Positions 51,930-59,503 of a stretch of DNA of 64,000 bases are shown one piece after another. Positions within the stretch are counted from its first letter, which is position 1, and each line of letters starts with the position of its first letter. Both the position numbers and the translations under genes were made by a program. The notes under the pieces are model-generated. The model made no database searches. It had not been told where the DNA came from and saw only the letters and a program-made list of their open reading frames with translations. Source of the DNA: HGW-17 sp964516435 (GTDB lineage: Bacteria; Myxococcota_A; Polyangia; HGW-17); NCBI GenBank assembly GCA_964516435.1, contig CAZEZP010000038.1, positions 1-64,000 on the forward strand. The letters are read 5' to 3'.

Positions 51930-52292
51930 GAGGGGTCCCTCCGGTACCAGCTTTGTAGCAGTTCCCCGGGTTTTGATCAACGGCCATCCGGGAAGACCGA
52001 TGAAAAGAACCTTGATTTTTCGAGGCTTGAAAAATTCAGGAAAAAAATAGTTGACAGAGGAATTTTCCACGGGTAGGAAAAAAACAGAGCGACGAAAAGG
52101 GGATGCAGGGGTTTGCGTCGGCGTCGCAATTGTTTCCCGTTTTGAAAAGTCAACGAATCAGGGCCTTTGAAAATGAATTTTTTCATTTTCGCGAAAGGAG
52201 AAGGGGTCATGAAGGCATTCGTTCCATTTTTGTCTTTTCTTTCCAGCATTCACACGCCACAATCGCGGCCGGAGAGCCGCAGGGAGGAAACC
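51930..52292. promoter_or_regulatory. Divergent promoter region with AT-rich hairpin
   Basis: These 363 bases separate the PATAN-like gene (minus) and the VWA lipoprotein gene (plus). TTGACA (52051-52056), a 17-base spacer and a poor TAGGAA (52074-52079) may form a plus-strand promoter. GAAAATGAA and TTCATTTTC (52169-52177, 52182-52190) form a perfect 9-base inverted repeat around TTTT. An ATG at 52209 with a strong AAAGGAG is in frame with the lipoprotein. Confidence 0.45.
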
Positions 52293-54029
52293 ATGAAAAA
52301 GTCGTTCCCGTTGTTCCTGTCGTTGTTCGTGTTCCTGTTTTCCGCTTGCGATGATGGCGGAAAGAAAAAGGAAAATCCTTACCCCACGCCATTTCCAATG
52401 TCCGCCCAGGAACCCCTGCGCAACGTAGACCTGGTGTTCATGGTGGACACGTCCCTGTCCATGGTGGAGGAACAGGCCAAGTTGATCCAGAACTTCCCGC
52501 TGTTCGTCGAACGGCTCAAATCCATCCATGGCGGCATGCCCAACCTGCACATCGGCGTCATCACGCCGGATCTGGGGTCGGAGCCCTACAACCTCCCGTC
52601 CTGCGAAAACGGCGGCGATGGAGGACTTTTCAAGAAGGGCGCCAACGACCAGTGCGCCAATCCGGCGCATTTCTACATCGTGGACGTGGAGCCGGCCGGC
52701 TGCAGCATCGAGAAGGTGCTCGTCGGGAGCGAAACCCGGTGTGTTTCCCATGACTGCACGCAGGCCAACTGCGACCGGGACGCCTTTTCCGATGGGAATG
52801 GCGGCTTCACGGAGCCGGCCGGCCTGATTCTGGCGGAGGACGAGGATGGCTGCCCCCGCTGCAGGAACTACCAGGATGAAACTCTTTCCGAAGTATTTTC
52901 ATGCATCGCCAATGTCGGCAGCGATGGCTGCGGCATCGAGCAGCCCCTGGAAGCCGTCATGCGCGCTCTGACTACGCCGGCGCCGGAAAATCGGGGATTT
53001 TTGCGGCAGGATGCCTATCTGGCCGTGGTGCTCATGAGCGACGAGGACGACTGCTCCGTGGAGAACACCGAAATCTTCAATCCGGAAGGCGACATCAACT
53101 CCGTCCTGGGCGTCATGACCTCTTTCCGCTGCACCGAATTCGGCGTGGTGTGCGACGAGCCCTGGAACCGCACCCCGAACGGTGCCGAGACCTACCACAA
53201 TTGCATTTCCCGCCCCGAGGGCGACCCGATGAGCCTGCTGCATCCGATTTCGCGCTATACGTCCTTCCTGTCCACCATCAAGGATGCCAGCCGGGTCATC
53301 GCCGCCCTGGTGGCCGGCCCCTACGACGGAACCCTCGTCGTGGAGCCGGATGTCAACCAGAATCCGCAACTGGCGGCCTCCTGCACACCGAACAATGCCA
53401 TGCCGGCCGTCCGCCTGAAGGAATTCGTGAATCATTTCCTTTCGAATCCCGCGGATGCCTCCTGGGCGCATACGTCCATCTGCAGCGAGGATTTTTCGCC
53501 CGCCCTCACCGGTGTCAGCACGCGCCTGGCAACCGTGGTGGGCACGCAGTGCCTGGCGGCCGTGCCCGCCGGCTGCCCGGATCCGGCGGCGGCGTTCGGC
53601 GAGGCGGCGCTCACGATGCTGCCCGCGGATGAAGCCGCCCTGTGCCGCCCCGACTGCACCGTGACCCTGCATCGTGCCGATGGCTCGCAGGTTTCCGTGC
53701 CGCCGTGTGCGGCGGACTATGCGGGTGGCCATCCCGCCGCCGAGGATCCCCAACTGCCGGTGGAGCAGTGCTGGCATCTGCAGTTCAACGCGAACTGTGC
53801 GGTTCCCTGCCCGAAGGGTTCGGAAACGCAGGGATGCGATCCCGCCGATAATCCCTGGAACTATCCGTCCCGCGGGGCCCAGATCGTGGTGTCCCGGCGC
53901 AATGCCGTCGAATTCGTGCGCGTGGAGGCCGTCTGCTCCTCGTATCACCTGACGGAGACGGAGTGCAGCGACGGCCTGGACAACGATGTGGACGGCCGCA
54001 CGGACGGCCAGGATCCGGACTGCCTGTAG
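52293..54029 (+). CDS. VWA-domain lipoprotein with DxDxDG-like tail
   Basis: The 578-residue protein has a lipoprotein signal (FPLFLSLFVFLFSAC) and CDDGGKKK as mature end. A VWA domain begins at VDLVFMVDTSLSMVEEQ, whose DxSxS is the metal-ion-dependent adhesion site. Many cysteine pairs follow across the protein. It ends in ECSDGLDNDVDGRTDGQDPDC, a motif common on surface proteins of Myxococcota-like bacteria and likely calcium-binding. It should sit at the outer surface, binding protein or polysaccharide. The ATG at 52293 was chosen because the signal peptide starts there, with GGAGG upstream; an in-frame ATG at 52209 would add 28 residues. Confidence 0.88.
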   Translation: MKKSFPLFLSLFVFLFSACDDGGKKKENPYPTPFPMSAQEPLRNVDLVFMVDTSLSMVEEQAKLIQNFPLFVERLKSIHGGMPNLHIGVITPDLGSEPYNLPSCENGGDGGLFKKGANDQCANPAHFYIVDVEPAGCSIEKVLVGSETRCVSHDCTQANCDRDAFSDGNGGFTEPAGLILAEDEDGCPRCRNYQDETLSEVFSCIANVGSDGCGIEQPLEAVMRALTTPAPENRGFLRQDAYLAVVLMSDEDDCSVENTEIFNPEGDINSVLGVMTSFRCTEFGVVCDEPWNRTPNGAETYHNCISRPEGDPMSLLHPISRYTSFLSTIKDASRVIAALVAGPYDGTLVVEPDVNQNPQLAASCTPNNAMPAVRLKEFVNHFLSNPADASWAHTSICSEDFSPALTGVSTRLATVVGTQCLAAVPAGCPDPAAAFGEAALTMLPADEAALCRPDCTVTLHRADGSQVSVPPCAADYAGGHPAAEDPQLPVEQCWHLQFNANCAVPCPKGSETQGCDPADNPWNYPSRGAQIVVSRRNAVEFVRVEAVCSSYHLTETECSDGLDNDVDGRTDGQDPDCL

Positions 54030-54141
54030 CGTTCTCCTCCCCTTGGCCTCTGTATATCAAATAATGCAATAAACCTGGATTCAAGTATTAAAATCGCAAT
54101 TACAATGGATGGGATTGCAATCGGAATTCGTGCGTGAATCG

Positions 54142-56283
54142 TCAGATACCGTAATAACAGCGATTGGCGACGCGGCGGGATCCGGGCGGGCATTGCAGCG
54201 GCTTGGGCGGCTGGCACTTGCCTTCACGATCGCGCAACTGCTTGCCCGGACAGGGCTTCTGCCAATCCTTGTGGAAGGGCAGGCAGACCTCGAGCCGATC
54301 CGAGGGCCGGCCGTGACCGGTGGGGCAGGGTGCCGGCACGCACTTGCCGTGGGGGTTGGCGAAAGTGCCGGCGGGGCAGGTCACCGGCGGCGCCACGCAG
54401 GCCTGGGTCCTGGCGTCCCGGGTGGTTCCCTGCGGGCATTCCTCCTGCACGCAGGCGCCCGAAGGCAGGCGTTTCCAGCCGGCGGGACAGGTTCCGGGAA
54501 CGCACTTGCCCCCGCTGGTGCGCACGTGGGTGCGCGGGCAGGTGTCTTCCACGCATTCGCCGGCAGGGTTGGCGTGGAAGCCGGCGGGGCAGGCCTTGCG
54601 CGGTCCCGGCTCGTTTTCCGGCTTGTCCGGCTGCAGTTTCACACAGGTTTCCGAGATGGGGTCGCGGCGGGTGTCGGCAGGACACGCCTTGGGCACGCAG
54701 CGGGTGCCGTCGGAAGACAGGCGTTCATGCTCCTCGCATTCCAGCGGTCCCTGGCATTTTCCGTCGGGGCCCCGCTTCTGGCCGGCGGGACAGGGCTGCC
54801 ACACGCAGACCTGGGAACCCTCCGGGCGGATCTTTCCCGCCGGGCAGGGTGTGCAGCGCATGGTCGCCGGATCCCGGTATGCGCTGGTTCCACAGTCCTG
54901 CGGTACGCAGTAGGGCAGTTTCTCCGGCTTGAAGAAACCCGCCTGGCATTGGCACAGGCCGGTTTGCGGATTCTTCTCGTGGCCTTCCGGGCAGGAGAGC
55001 GGTGCGCAGTGCTTTCCGTCGGGTCCCGGAGCCGTTCCCGCGGGGCAGGCGCAGGCGAACGTCTTCGGATCCCGGCCGGCTCCCGCGGGGCATTGCCTGG
55101 GCACGCAGGACGGCGCCTTCGCGGGCCGGAAGAGGCCTTCGGCGCAGGGCACGCAGCGCTGCTCGGCGTCCCGGTCCTGGTTTTCCGGGCAGGTCTGCGG
55201 CACGCAGCGCGTATTGGCGGCGTTCATCATCTGGTCAACCGGGCACACGCAGTTGCCGGCGGTATCCCGCATGGCGCCCTCGGGACACTGCATGGGCACG
55301 CATTGCAGGCGTCCCACCGGACGGATCATGCCCGACGGGCAGGGGGGAAACCTGCAGTCGTCCGTTGCGGGATCCCGGGGCACGCCGCGCGGGCAGACCT
55401 TGTGCACGCAGCGCTTGCGGTCGGCGGAAAGACGCAGGGGATCGGCGCACGTCAGCGGGACGCACTTCTGGGTCACGTTGTCCCGCACGGTGCCGTCCGG
55501 ACACGTGATTTCCACGCAGTAGTCCTTGTCCATGGGACGCACCATGCCTTCCGGGCAGGGAATCCATTCGCAGGACCTGGTGGCCGGATTCCAGCGTTTC
55601 TGGGGATCGCACGTGCGCGGCACGCAGACGAGGCTTCCCGCTGGCCGGTAATGGCCATCGGGACATGGATAGCAGTTGAGATCGCTGGCCAGGTAGGCTT
55701 CCTCGCCGCAGTCCTTGAGTTGGCATTTCCCGTCCTTCATTTCCATGCCGGCCTTGCAGGTGCATTTCCCGTCCGGGCCGCGCGTCGCATGGGCCGGGCA
55801 TGGCGCCGTGGAAATGCAGTTGCCTTCCCTGTCGGGCGCGAATTCCTTTGGGCAGGCTTTGACGCATTTCTCGGTTTCGGGATCCCGTACGCTCCTGCCT
55901 GGGCATTTCACGGGAACGCAGCCTTTCGCCCTGGCGCTCCAGCGGACGTCTCCGGTGCAGGCGGGCTTGCAGGTCATGTCCGTAGCGCGCACTTCGTGCG
56001 GCGCGCACTGCTTGGGCACGCACCGGGTGGCCCCGGGGAGGATGGCCGTGCCGCCGGGACAGTAGCAGCGCCCGTCGCTGGCCCGGAACTGGCCGGGCGC
56101 GCATTCGGCGGGAACGCAGTAGCCTCCATGCGGGTTCGGATGCAGTTTCTGTCCCTTGGGGCAATGGCACACGCCCCGCTTGTCGGGGGTGGCTCCCCTG
56201 GGGCAGGAGACGGGGCGCGCATGAGCCGGAATCGTGAATCCCAGAATGAACAGGGAGATCACCAGAAGGCGGAAATGAAACAT
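54142..56283 (-). CDS. Secreted cysteine-rich repeat protein
   Basis: The 713-residue protein has a Sec signal (LLVISLFILGFTIPAHA). It is then built almost wholly from short cysteine repeats of the form CP.G..R......CVP..C, with 78 cysteines in all, evenly spaced to the C-terminus. Units such as CPEGMVRPMDKDYCVEITC and CPAGWKRLPSGACVQEEC recur about every 18 residues. It resembles TIL/EGF-like knottin arrays. Disulphide-bonded arrays act as stiff adhesins or protease inhibitors; the function here is unknown. GGAGG precedes the ATG. It converges on the VWA gene across a gap holding ATTGCAAT copies. Confidence 0.83.
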   Translation of the reverse strand: MFHFRLLVISLFILGFTIPAHARPVSCPRGATPDKRGVCHCPKGQKLHPNPHGGYCVPAECAPGQFRASDGRCYCPGGTAILPGATRCVPKQCAPHEVRATDMTCKPACTGDVRWSARAKGCVPVKCPGRSVRDPETEKCVKACPKEFAPDREGNCISTAPCPAHATRGPDGKCTCKAGMEMKDGKCQLKDCGEEAYLASDLNCYPCPDGHYRPAGSLVCVPRTCDPQKRWNPATRSCEWIPCPEGMVRPMDKDYCVEITCPDGTVRDNVTQKCVPLTCADPLRLSADRKRCVHKVCPRGVPRDPATDDCRFPPCPSGMIRPVGRLQCVPMQCPEGAMRDTAGNCVCPVDQMMNAANTRCVPQTCPENQDRDAEQRCVPCAEGLFRPAKAPSCVPRQCPAGAGRDPKTFACACPAGTAPGPDGKHCAPLSCPEGHEKNPQTGLCQCQAGFFKPEKLPYCVPQDCGTSAYRDPATMRCTPCPAGKIRPEGSQVCVWQPCPAGQKRGPDGKCQGPLECEEHERLSSDGTRCVPKACPADTRRDPISETCVKLQPDKPENEPGPRKACPAGFHANPAGECVEDTCPRTHVRTSGGKCVPGTCPAGWKRLPSGACVQEECPQGTTRDARTQACVAPPVTCPAGTFANPHGKCVPAPCPTGHGRPSDRLEVCLPFHKDWQKPCPGKQLRDREGKCQPPKPLQCPPGSRRVANRCYYGI

Positions 56284-56610
56284 TTTTGGACCTCCATTTT
56301 TTCTCGTCCTTGGTCCTCAAAAGGGCCGGATCGCCGGCAAAAGGACGGACCCACGGGCGCTTTTCTTCATATCCCACGAGTTCGGGCAACGCAAAAAAAG
56401 ACATGTGTAAAATTTATTTGTAAAATCAAAGAGTTACAATTTTTGTTTATGCCAACATGGAAAGTTTTTACGATGTCTATCGCCCATATCCCATTTGCGC
56501 CGCAAGCCTTTTTTGTGAGGTCATGAAAAAAACAAGAGCGGCTCCTTGCCATCCGGAGGGGGTGCGGGTTAACTCGGATCCGCTTTTGGACCGCGAGAGT
56601 CGACCCCGAG
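56284..56610. promoter_or_regulatory. Gap upstream of dnaA with AT-rich tract and DnaA-box-like site
   Basis: No gene is seen in these 327 bases between the cysteine-rich protein (minus) and dnaA (plus). A run of about 60 AT-rich bases lies at 56395-56460. One site, TTTTACACA on the minus strand (56412-56404), fits TTWTNCACA. A neighbouring TTTTACAAA is one mismatch off. One box alone does not prove a replication origin; the AT tract may equally serve the divergent promoters. Confidence 0.4.
56404..56412 (-). promoter_or_regulatory. DnaA-box-like site
   Basis: TTTTACACA on the minus strand matches the DnaA consensus TTWTNCACA. It lies about 200 bases upstream of the dnaA start, next to an AT-rich tract. 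It may bind this variant DnaA or be a chance match. Confidence 0.35.
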
Positions 56611-57903
56611 ATGACCGGATCCCTTTGGCCATACATCACCTCTGTGCTGGAGCAGGAAAACCTGCCGCTGGTGTACAGCCTTTGGATCGCGCCCATCCAG
56701 GCCGAGGAGAGGGAAGACGGCACCCTGCTCTTGTCGTGCCCGAACGAATTCATCCTGGATCAGGTGCAGGTGCAGTTCCTGTCCCGGATCCGCCAACTGG
56801 CGGCCGAACACACCGGGACGGACGTGCCCGTGCAGGCCGTCTGCGCGCCACGGCCCGTTGCGCCGGCACCAGCCGCGCGGGCGGTTCCCGTCGCGCCGTC
56901 TGCCCCGCAGATCCCTTCCGAGAAGGACATCTGGTCGGCCGTGGTGGAAGGGCCCGAAAACGCCTTCGCCTGGCAGGCGCTGCGCCAGGCCGTCCTGCAT
57001 CCGGGGCGCTACAATCCGCTGTTCATCCATGGCCGCACGGGCGTGGGCAAGAGCCTCTATCTGCAGACCCTGGCGGCCATCTTCGAGCGCCGCGGCCGGA
57101 AGGTCCGCCTGATGCGCGGATTCGAGTTCATGAACCAGTACACGGCCGCTGTGCAGGGCCGCACCTACGAGGCGTTCTATCAGGGCTTCCGGGGCCTGGA
57201 TCTCCTCTGCATCGACGACGTCCAGTACCTGGAGGGAAAGGACCGCACGCAGGAGACGTTCCAGAACATCTTCAACGTGCTCCATGATTCGGGAGCGCAG
57301 ATCGCCCTGGGCGCTGACCGGGCTCCGGGCGACATCACCGGCATGGTGGATGCGCTGGTGTCGCGCTTCACGTGGGGGCTGGTGGTGGAACTCCAGCCGC
57401 CATCGCCGGAAACCCGCCGGCGCATCGTGGAAAGATGGAATACGCCCGGGCGCGTCTCGCACGCCGTGGCGGCCGCCATCGCCGAGGCACCGCTTTCCAG
57501 CGTCCGGGCCCTGGAAGGCGTGCTCAAGCGCCTGGAGGCCCGCATGGAAATCGGCGGCTGCACGGTGGGGCTGCGGGAGGTCCAGGAGGAGATCGAGCGG
57601 GCGGGCGAAGGCGCCGCCGCGCTGGAACTGGCGCAGATCGAGCGCATCGTGTGCGAGCACTTCCGCATCTCGCAGGAGGAACTGGCGGGAAAAAGCCGCT
57701 CCCTGAAGGTGGCGCGCCCCCGCCAGATGGCCATGTACCTGGCCAAGAAGCACGCCGGCACCAGTTATCCCGCCATCGGGGAGTATTTCGGCATCAAGTC
57801 GCATGCCACCGTCATCAATGCATGCCGCCGCATCGAAAAACTGCGGGTTCAGGATCGCCAACTCTCGCTGGATCTGGAAGAAATCGAAAAAAATCTCAAG
57901 TGA
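56611..57903 (+). CDS. dnaA: DnaA-family replication initiator with altered recognition signature
   Basis: The 430-residue protein has the DnaA layout. Domain I spans residues 1-70 (YSLWIAPIQAEEREDGTLLL), with a Pro/Ala linker (~78-102). The AAA+ domain has Walker A GRTGVGKS (141-148), Walker B LLCIDDVQYLEGKDRTQETF (198-217) and SRF (251-253). The C-terminal helix-turn-helix includes VARPRQMAMYLAKKHAG. The signature usually written GGRDHTTVLHACR reads GIKSHATVINACR (394-406), so two residues of the box-contacting DHTT are changed. DnaA opens oriC in its ATP form. dnaN, recF and gyrB are not adjacent, so it may be a second DnaA paralogue. Confidence 0.92.
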   Translation: MTGSLWPYITSVLEQENLPLVYSLWIAPIQAEEREDGTLLLSCPNEFILDQVQVQFLSRIRQLAAEHTGTDVPVQAVCAPRPVAPAPAARAVPVAPSAPQIPSEKDIWSAVVEGPENAFAWQALRQAVLHPGRYNPLFIHGRTGVGKSLYLQTLAAIFERRGRKVRLMRGFEFMNQYTAAVQGRTYEAFYQGFRGLDLLCIDDVQYLEGKDRTQETFQNIFNVLHDSGAQIALGADRAPGDITGMVDALVSRFTWGLVVELQPPSPETRRRIVERWNTPGRVSHAVAAAIAEAPLSSVRALEGVLKRLEARMEIGGCTVGLREVQEEIERAGEGAAALELAQIERIVCEHFRISQEELAGKSRSLKVARPRQMAMYLAKKHAGTSYPAIGEYFGIKSHATVINACRRIEKLRVQDRQLSLDLEEIEKNLK

Positions 57904-58029
57904 GCCCGGGATTTTCGGCAGGATTTCCGGCGCTTCATCCAATGTGGTACATTTTTCAGCCGGATGTCAGAGCCGGTTTTTTCCTGCGTCCGTGAAAACG
58001 GGAAGGCAAGGCCCGAAAGGAGTCGGAGC

Positions 58030-58341
58030 ATGAGCAGCCTCAGTCATGACCTGTACCCGCGCGAAATCCGGATGCTGCGGGCCATCCAAGACGTGCTGAA
58101 GAAGTATTCCATCCATGAGACGACCCGTTCGGGGGCCAGACGACGGACCTTCCGGGTCACGGGTGGAACCCGGCCCTACGATGTGACGGTGCGCGAAGAC
58201 TGGTCGGAATCGCCCGCCTGCACCTGTCCGGATTTCCTGAATCGGGCATCCCGGCAAAACCGCGGTTATTGCAAGCATATCATTGCGGTTTTGTTTTTAT
58301 ATGAAGAATTGAAATGTCAGTTGCTGGAACTTTTTTTATGA
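58030..58341 (+). CDS. SWIM zinc-finger protein
   Basis: The 103-residue protein contains a SWIM zinc finger with the CxCx(n)CxH pattern: ACTCPDFLNRASRQ, then GYCKHIIAVL. SWIM fingers bind DNA or proteins and often accompany SNF2 helicases or MoxR-VWA genes. AAAGGAG precedes the ATG at 58030. It lies 28 bases before moxR. Its last ~25 codons are AT-rich and run into the moxR leader. Confidence 0.9.
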   Translation: MSSLSHDLYPREIRMLRAIQDVLKKYSIHETTRSGARRRTFRVTGGTRPYDVTVREDWSESPACTCPDFLNRASRQNRGYCKHIIAVLFLYEELKCQLLELFL

Positions 58342-58369
58342 TTTCAATTCATATTCATTGGAGGCGTCC

Positions 58370-59503
58370 ATGAATTCCCGACGAGCCGATGCGGCCCCCA
58401 TCGTGGAGGAAGGTTTTTCCTATGCCGAACTGATGCCGCTGGTGGGTACGATCCTCGCCACGGGCACCAGCGTCCTGCTGCGCGGGCATCCCGGCGTGGG
58501 AAAGAGTTCCATGGCCGTGGAACTGGCCCGGCAGATGAACCTGCCCCTGGTGGACATCCGCCTGGCGCAGCGGGATCCGGCCGACATTGGCGGCGTGTAT
58601 TTTCCGGACCGCGAAAAGGGCCGGCTGGAACTTTTTCCGCCAGCCTGGGTGAAGCGTGCGTGCGAGGAGCCGACGTTCATTTTCCTGGACGAGATCAATG
58701 CCGCCGTGACGCGGCTCCACCAGAGCGTGGCCTACCAGATCGTGCTGGAGCACCGCATCGGGGATTTCCATTTCCACCCGCAGACGGTGGTGCTGGCCGC
58801 GGGCAACCTCGAAGAGGACAACGCCATCGTGACCAGTCTCTCCTCGGCTCTTTGCAACCGGTTTGCGCATTTCATCCTGCGCGTGGACGTGGAGAGTTGG
58901 CTGGACTGGGGCACGCGCGCCGGCATTCACCCGCAGATCCTGGCCTACATCGGCTTTTCGGGCAGGGATGCCCTGTATTGCAACGACGGCGGGCTGGCGT
59001 TTCCCTCGCCTCGCTCCTGGGAAATGGCTTCCCGCGTGCTTGCGGCGGTTCCTCCCGAGGATGCCAAGCGTGCCGTGGCCGCGTGCGTGGGACCGACGCA
59101 GGCGGAAAAATTTTTCTCGTTCATGCGCGTCTACCAGCGGATTCCGGTGCAGGCCATCCTCAAGAATGGAAAGAAGATGGACTTCAGCAAGGGAGAACAT
59201 GCGGATCCTTCCTTCATTTATGCGGCCGTTTTCTCCGTGGCCTCGTTTCTGTCCTCGAAGCGCATCCAGTTGAATGAGGACGTAGTGAAGAATGCGGTGG
59301 CGTTTTTGCGGTCGCCGGGCATGGATCCGGAATATGTGATGCTCTTTCTCAAGCAGATCTATCAGAAACTTCCAGAGGGTTTCGGGGAATTCCGGAAGAA
59401 CGCCGGGTTCCGGCGGCTGGCAGGGGAACTGGTGGATCTGCGCAGGACCGCATACGATTCCGGTAACCCGGTTCTGGATTCCATGGAGGATTCGCCGTCA
59501 TGA
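58370..59503 (+). CDS. MoxR-family AAA+ ATPase
   Basis: The 377-residue ATPase has the MoxR signature: Walker A GHPGVGKS (39-46), LVDIRLAQRDPADIGGVYF, Walker B FIFLDEINAA and the sensor pattern VVLAAGN. MoxR ATPases work as chaperones with VWA partner proteins. GGAGG precedes the ATG at 58370. Its stop overlaps the VWA gene start by ATGA, which supports the two acting as one complex. Confidence 0.95.
   Translation: MNSRRADAAPIVEEGFSYAELMPLVGTILATGTSVLLRGHPGVGKSSMAVELARQMNLPLVDIRLAQRDPADIGGVYFPDREKGRLELFPPAWVKRACEEPTFIFLDEINAAVTRLHQSVAYQIVLEHRIGDFHFHPQTVVLAAGNLEEDNAIVTSLSSALCNRFAHFILRVDVESWLDWGTRAGIHPQILAYIGFSGRDALYCNDGGLAFPSPRSWEMASRVLAAVPPEDAKRAVAACVGPTQAEKFFSFMRVYQRIPVQAILKNGKKMDFSKGEHADPSFIYAAVFSVASFLSSKRIQLNEDVVKNAVAFLRSPGMDPEYVMLFLKQIYQKLPEGFGEFRKNAGFRRLAGELVDLRRTAYDSGNPVLDSMEDSPS

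Noticed and set aside
54109..56526. 805-codon plus-strand frame opposite the cysteine-rich protein
   Set aside because: It is antisense to a signal-peptide-bearing repeat protein with a good ribosome binding site; the plus product is Gly/Ala/His-rich without domains.
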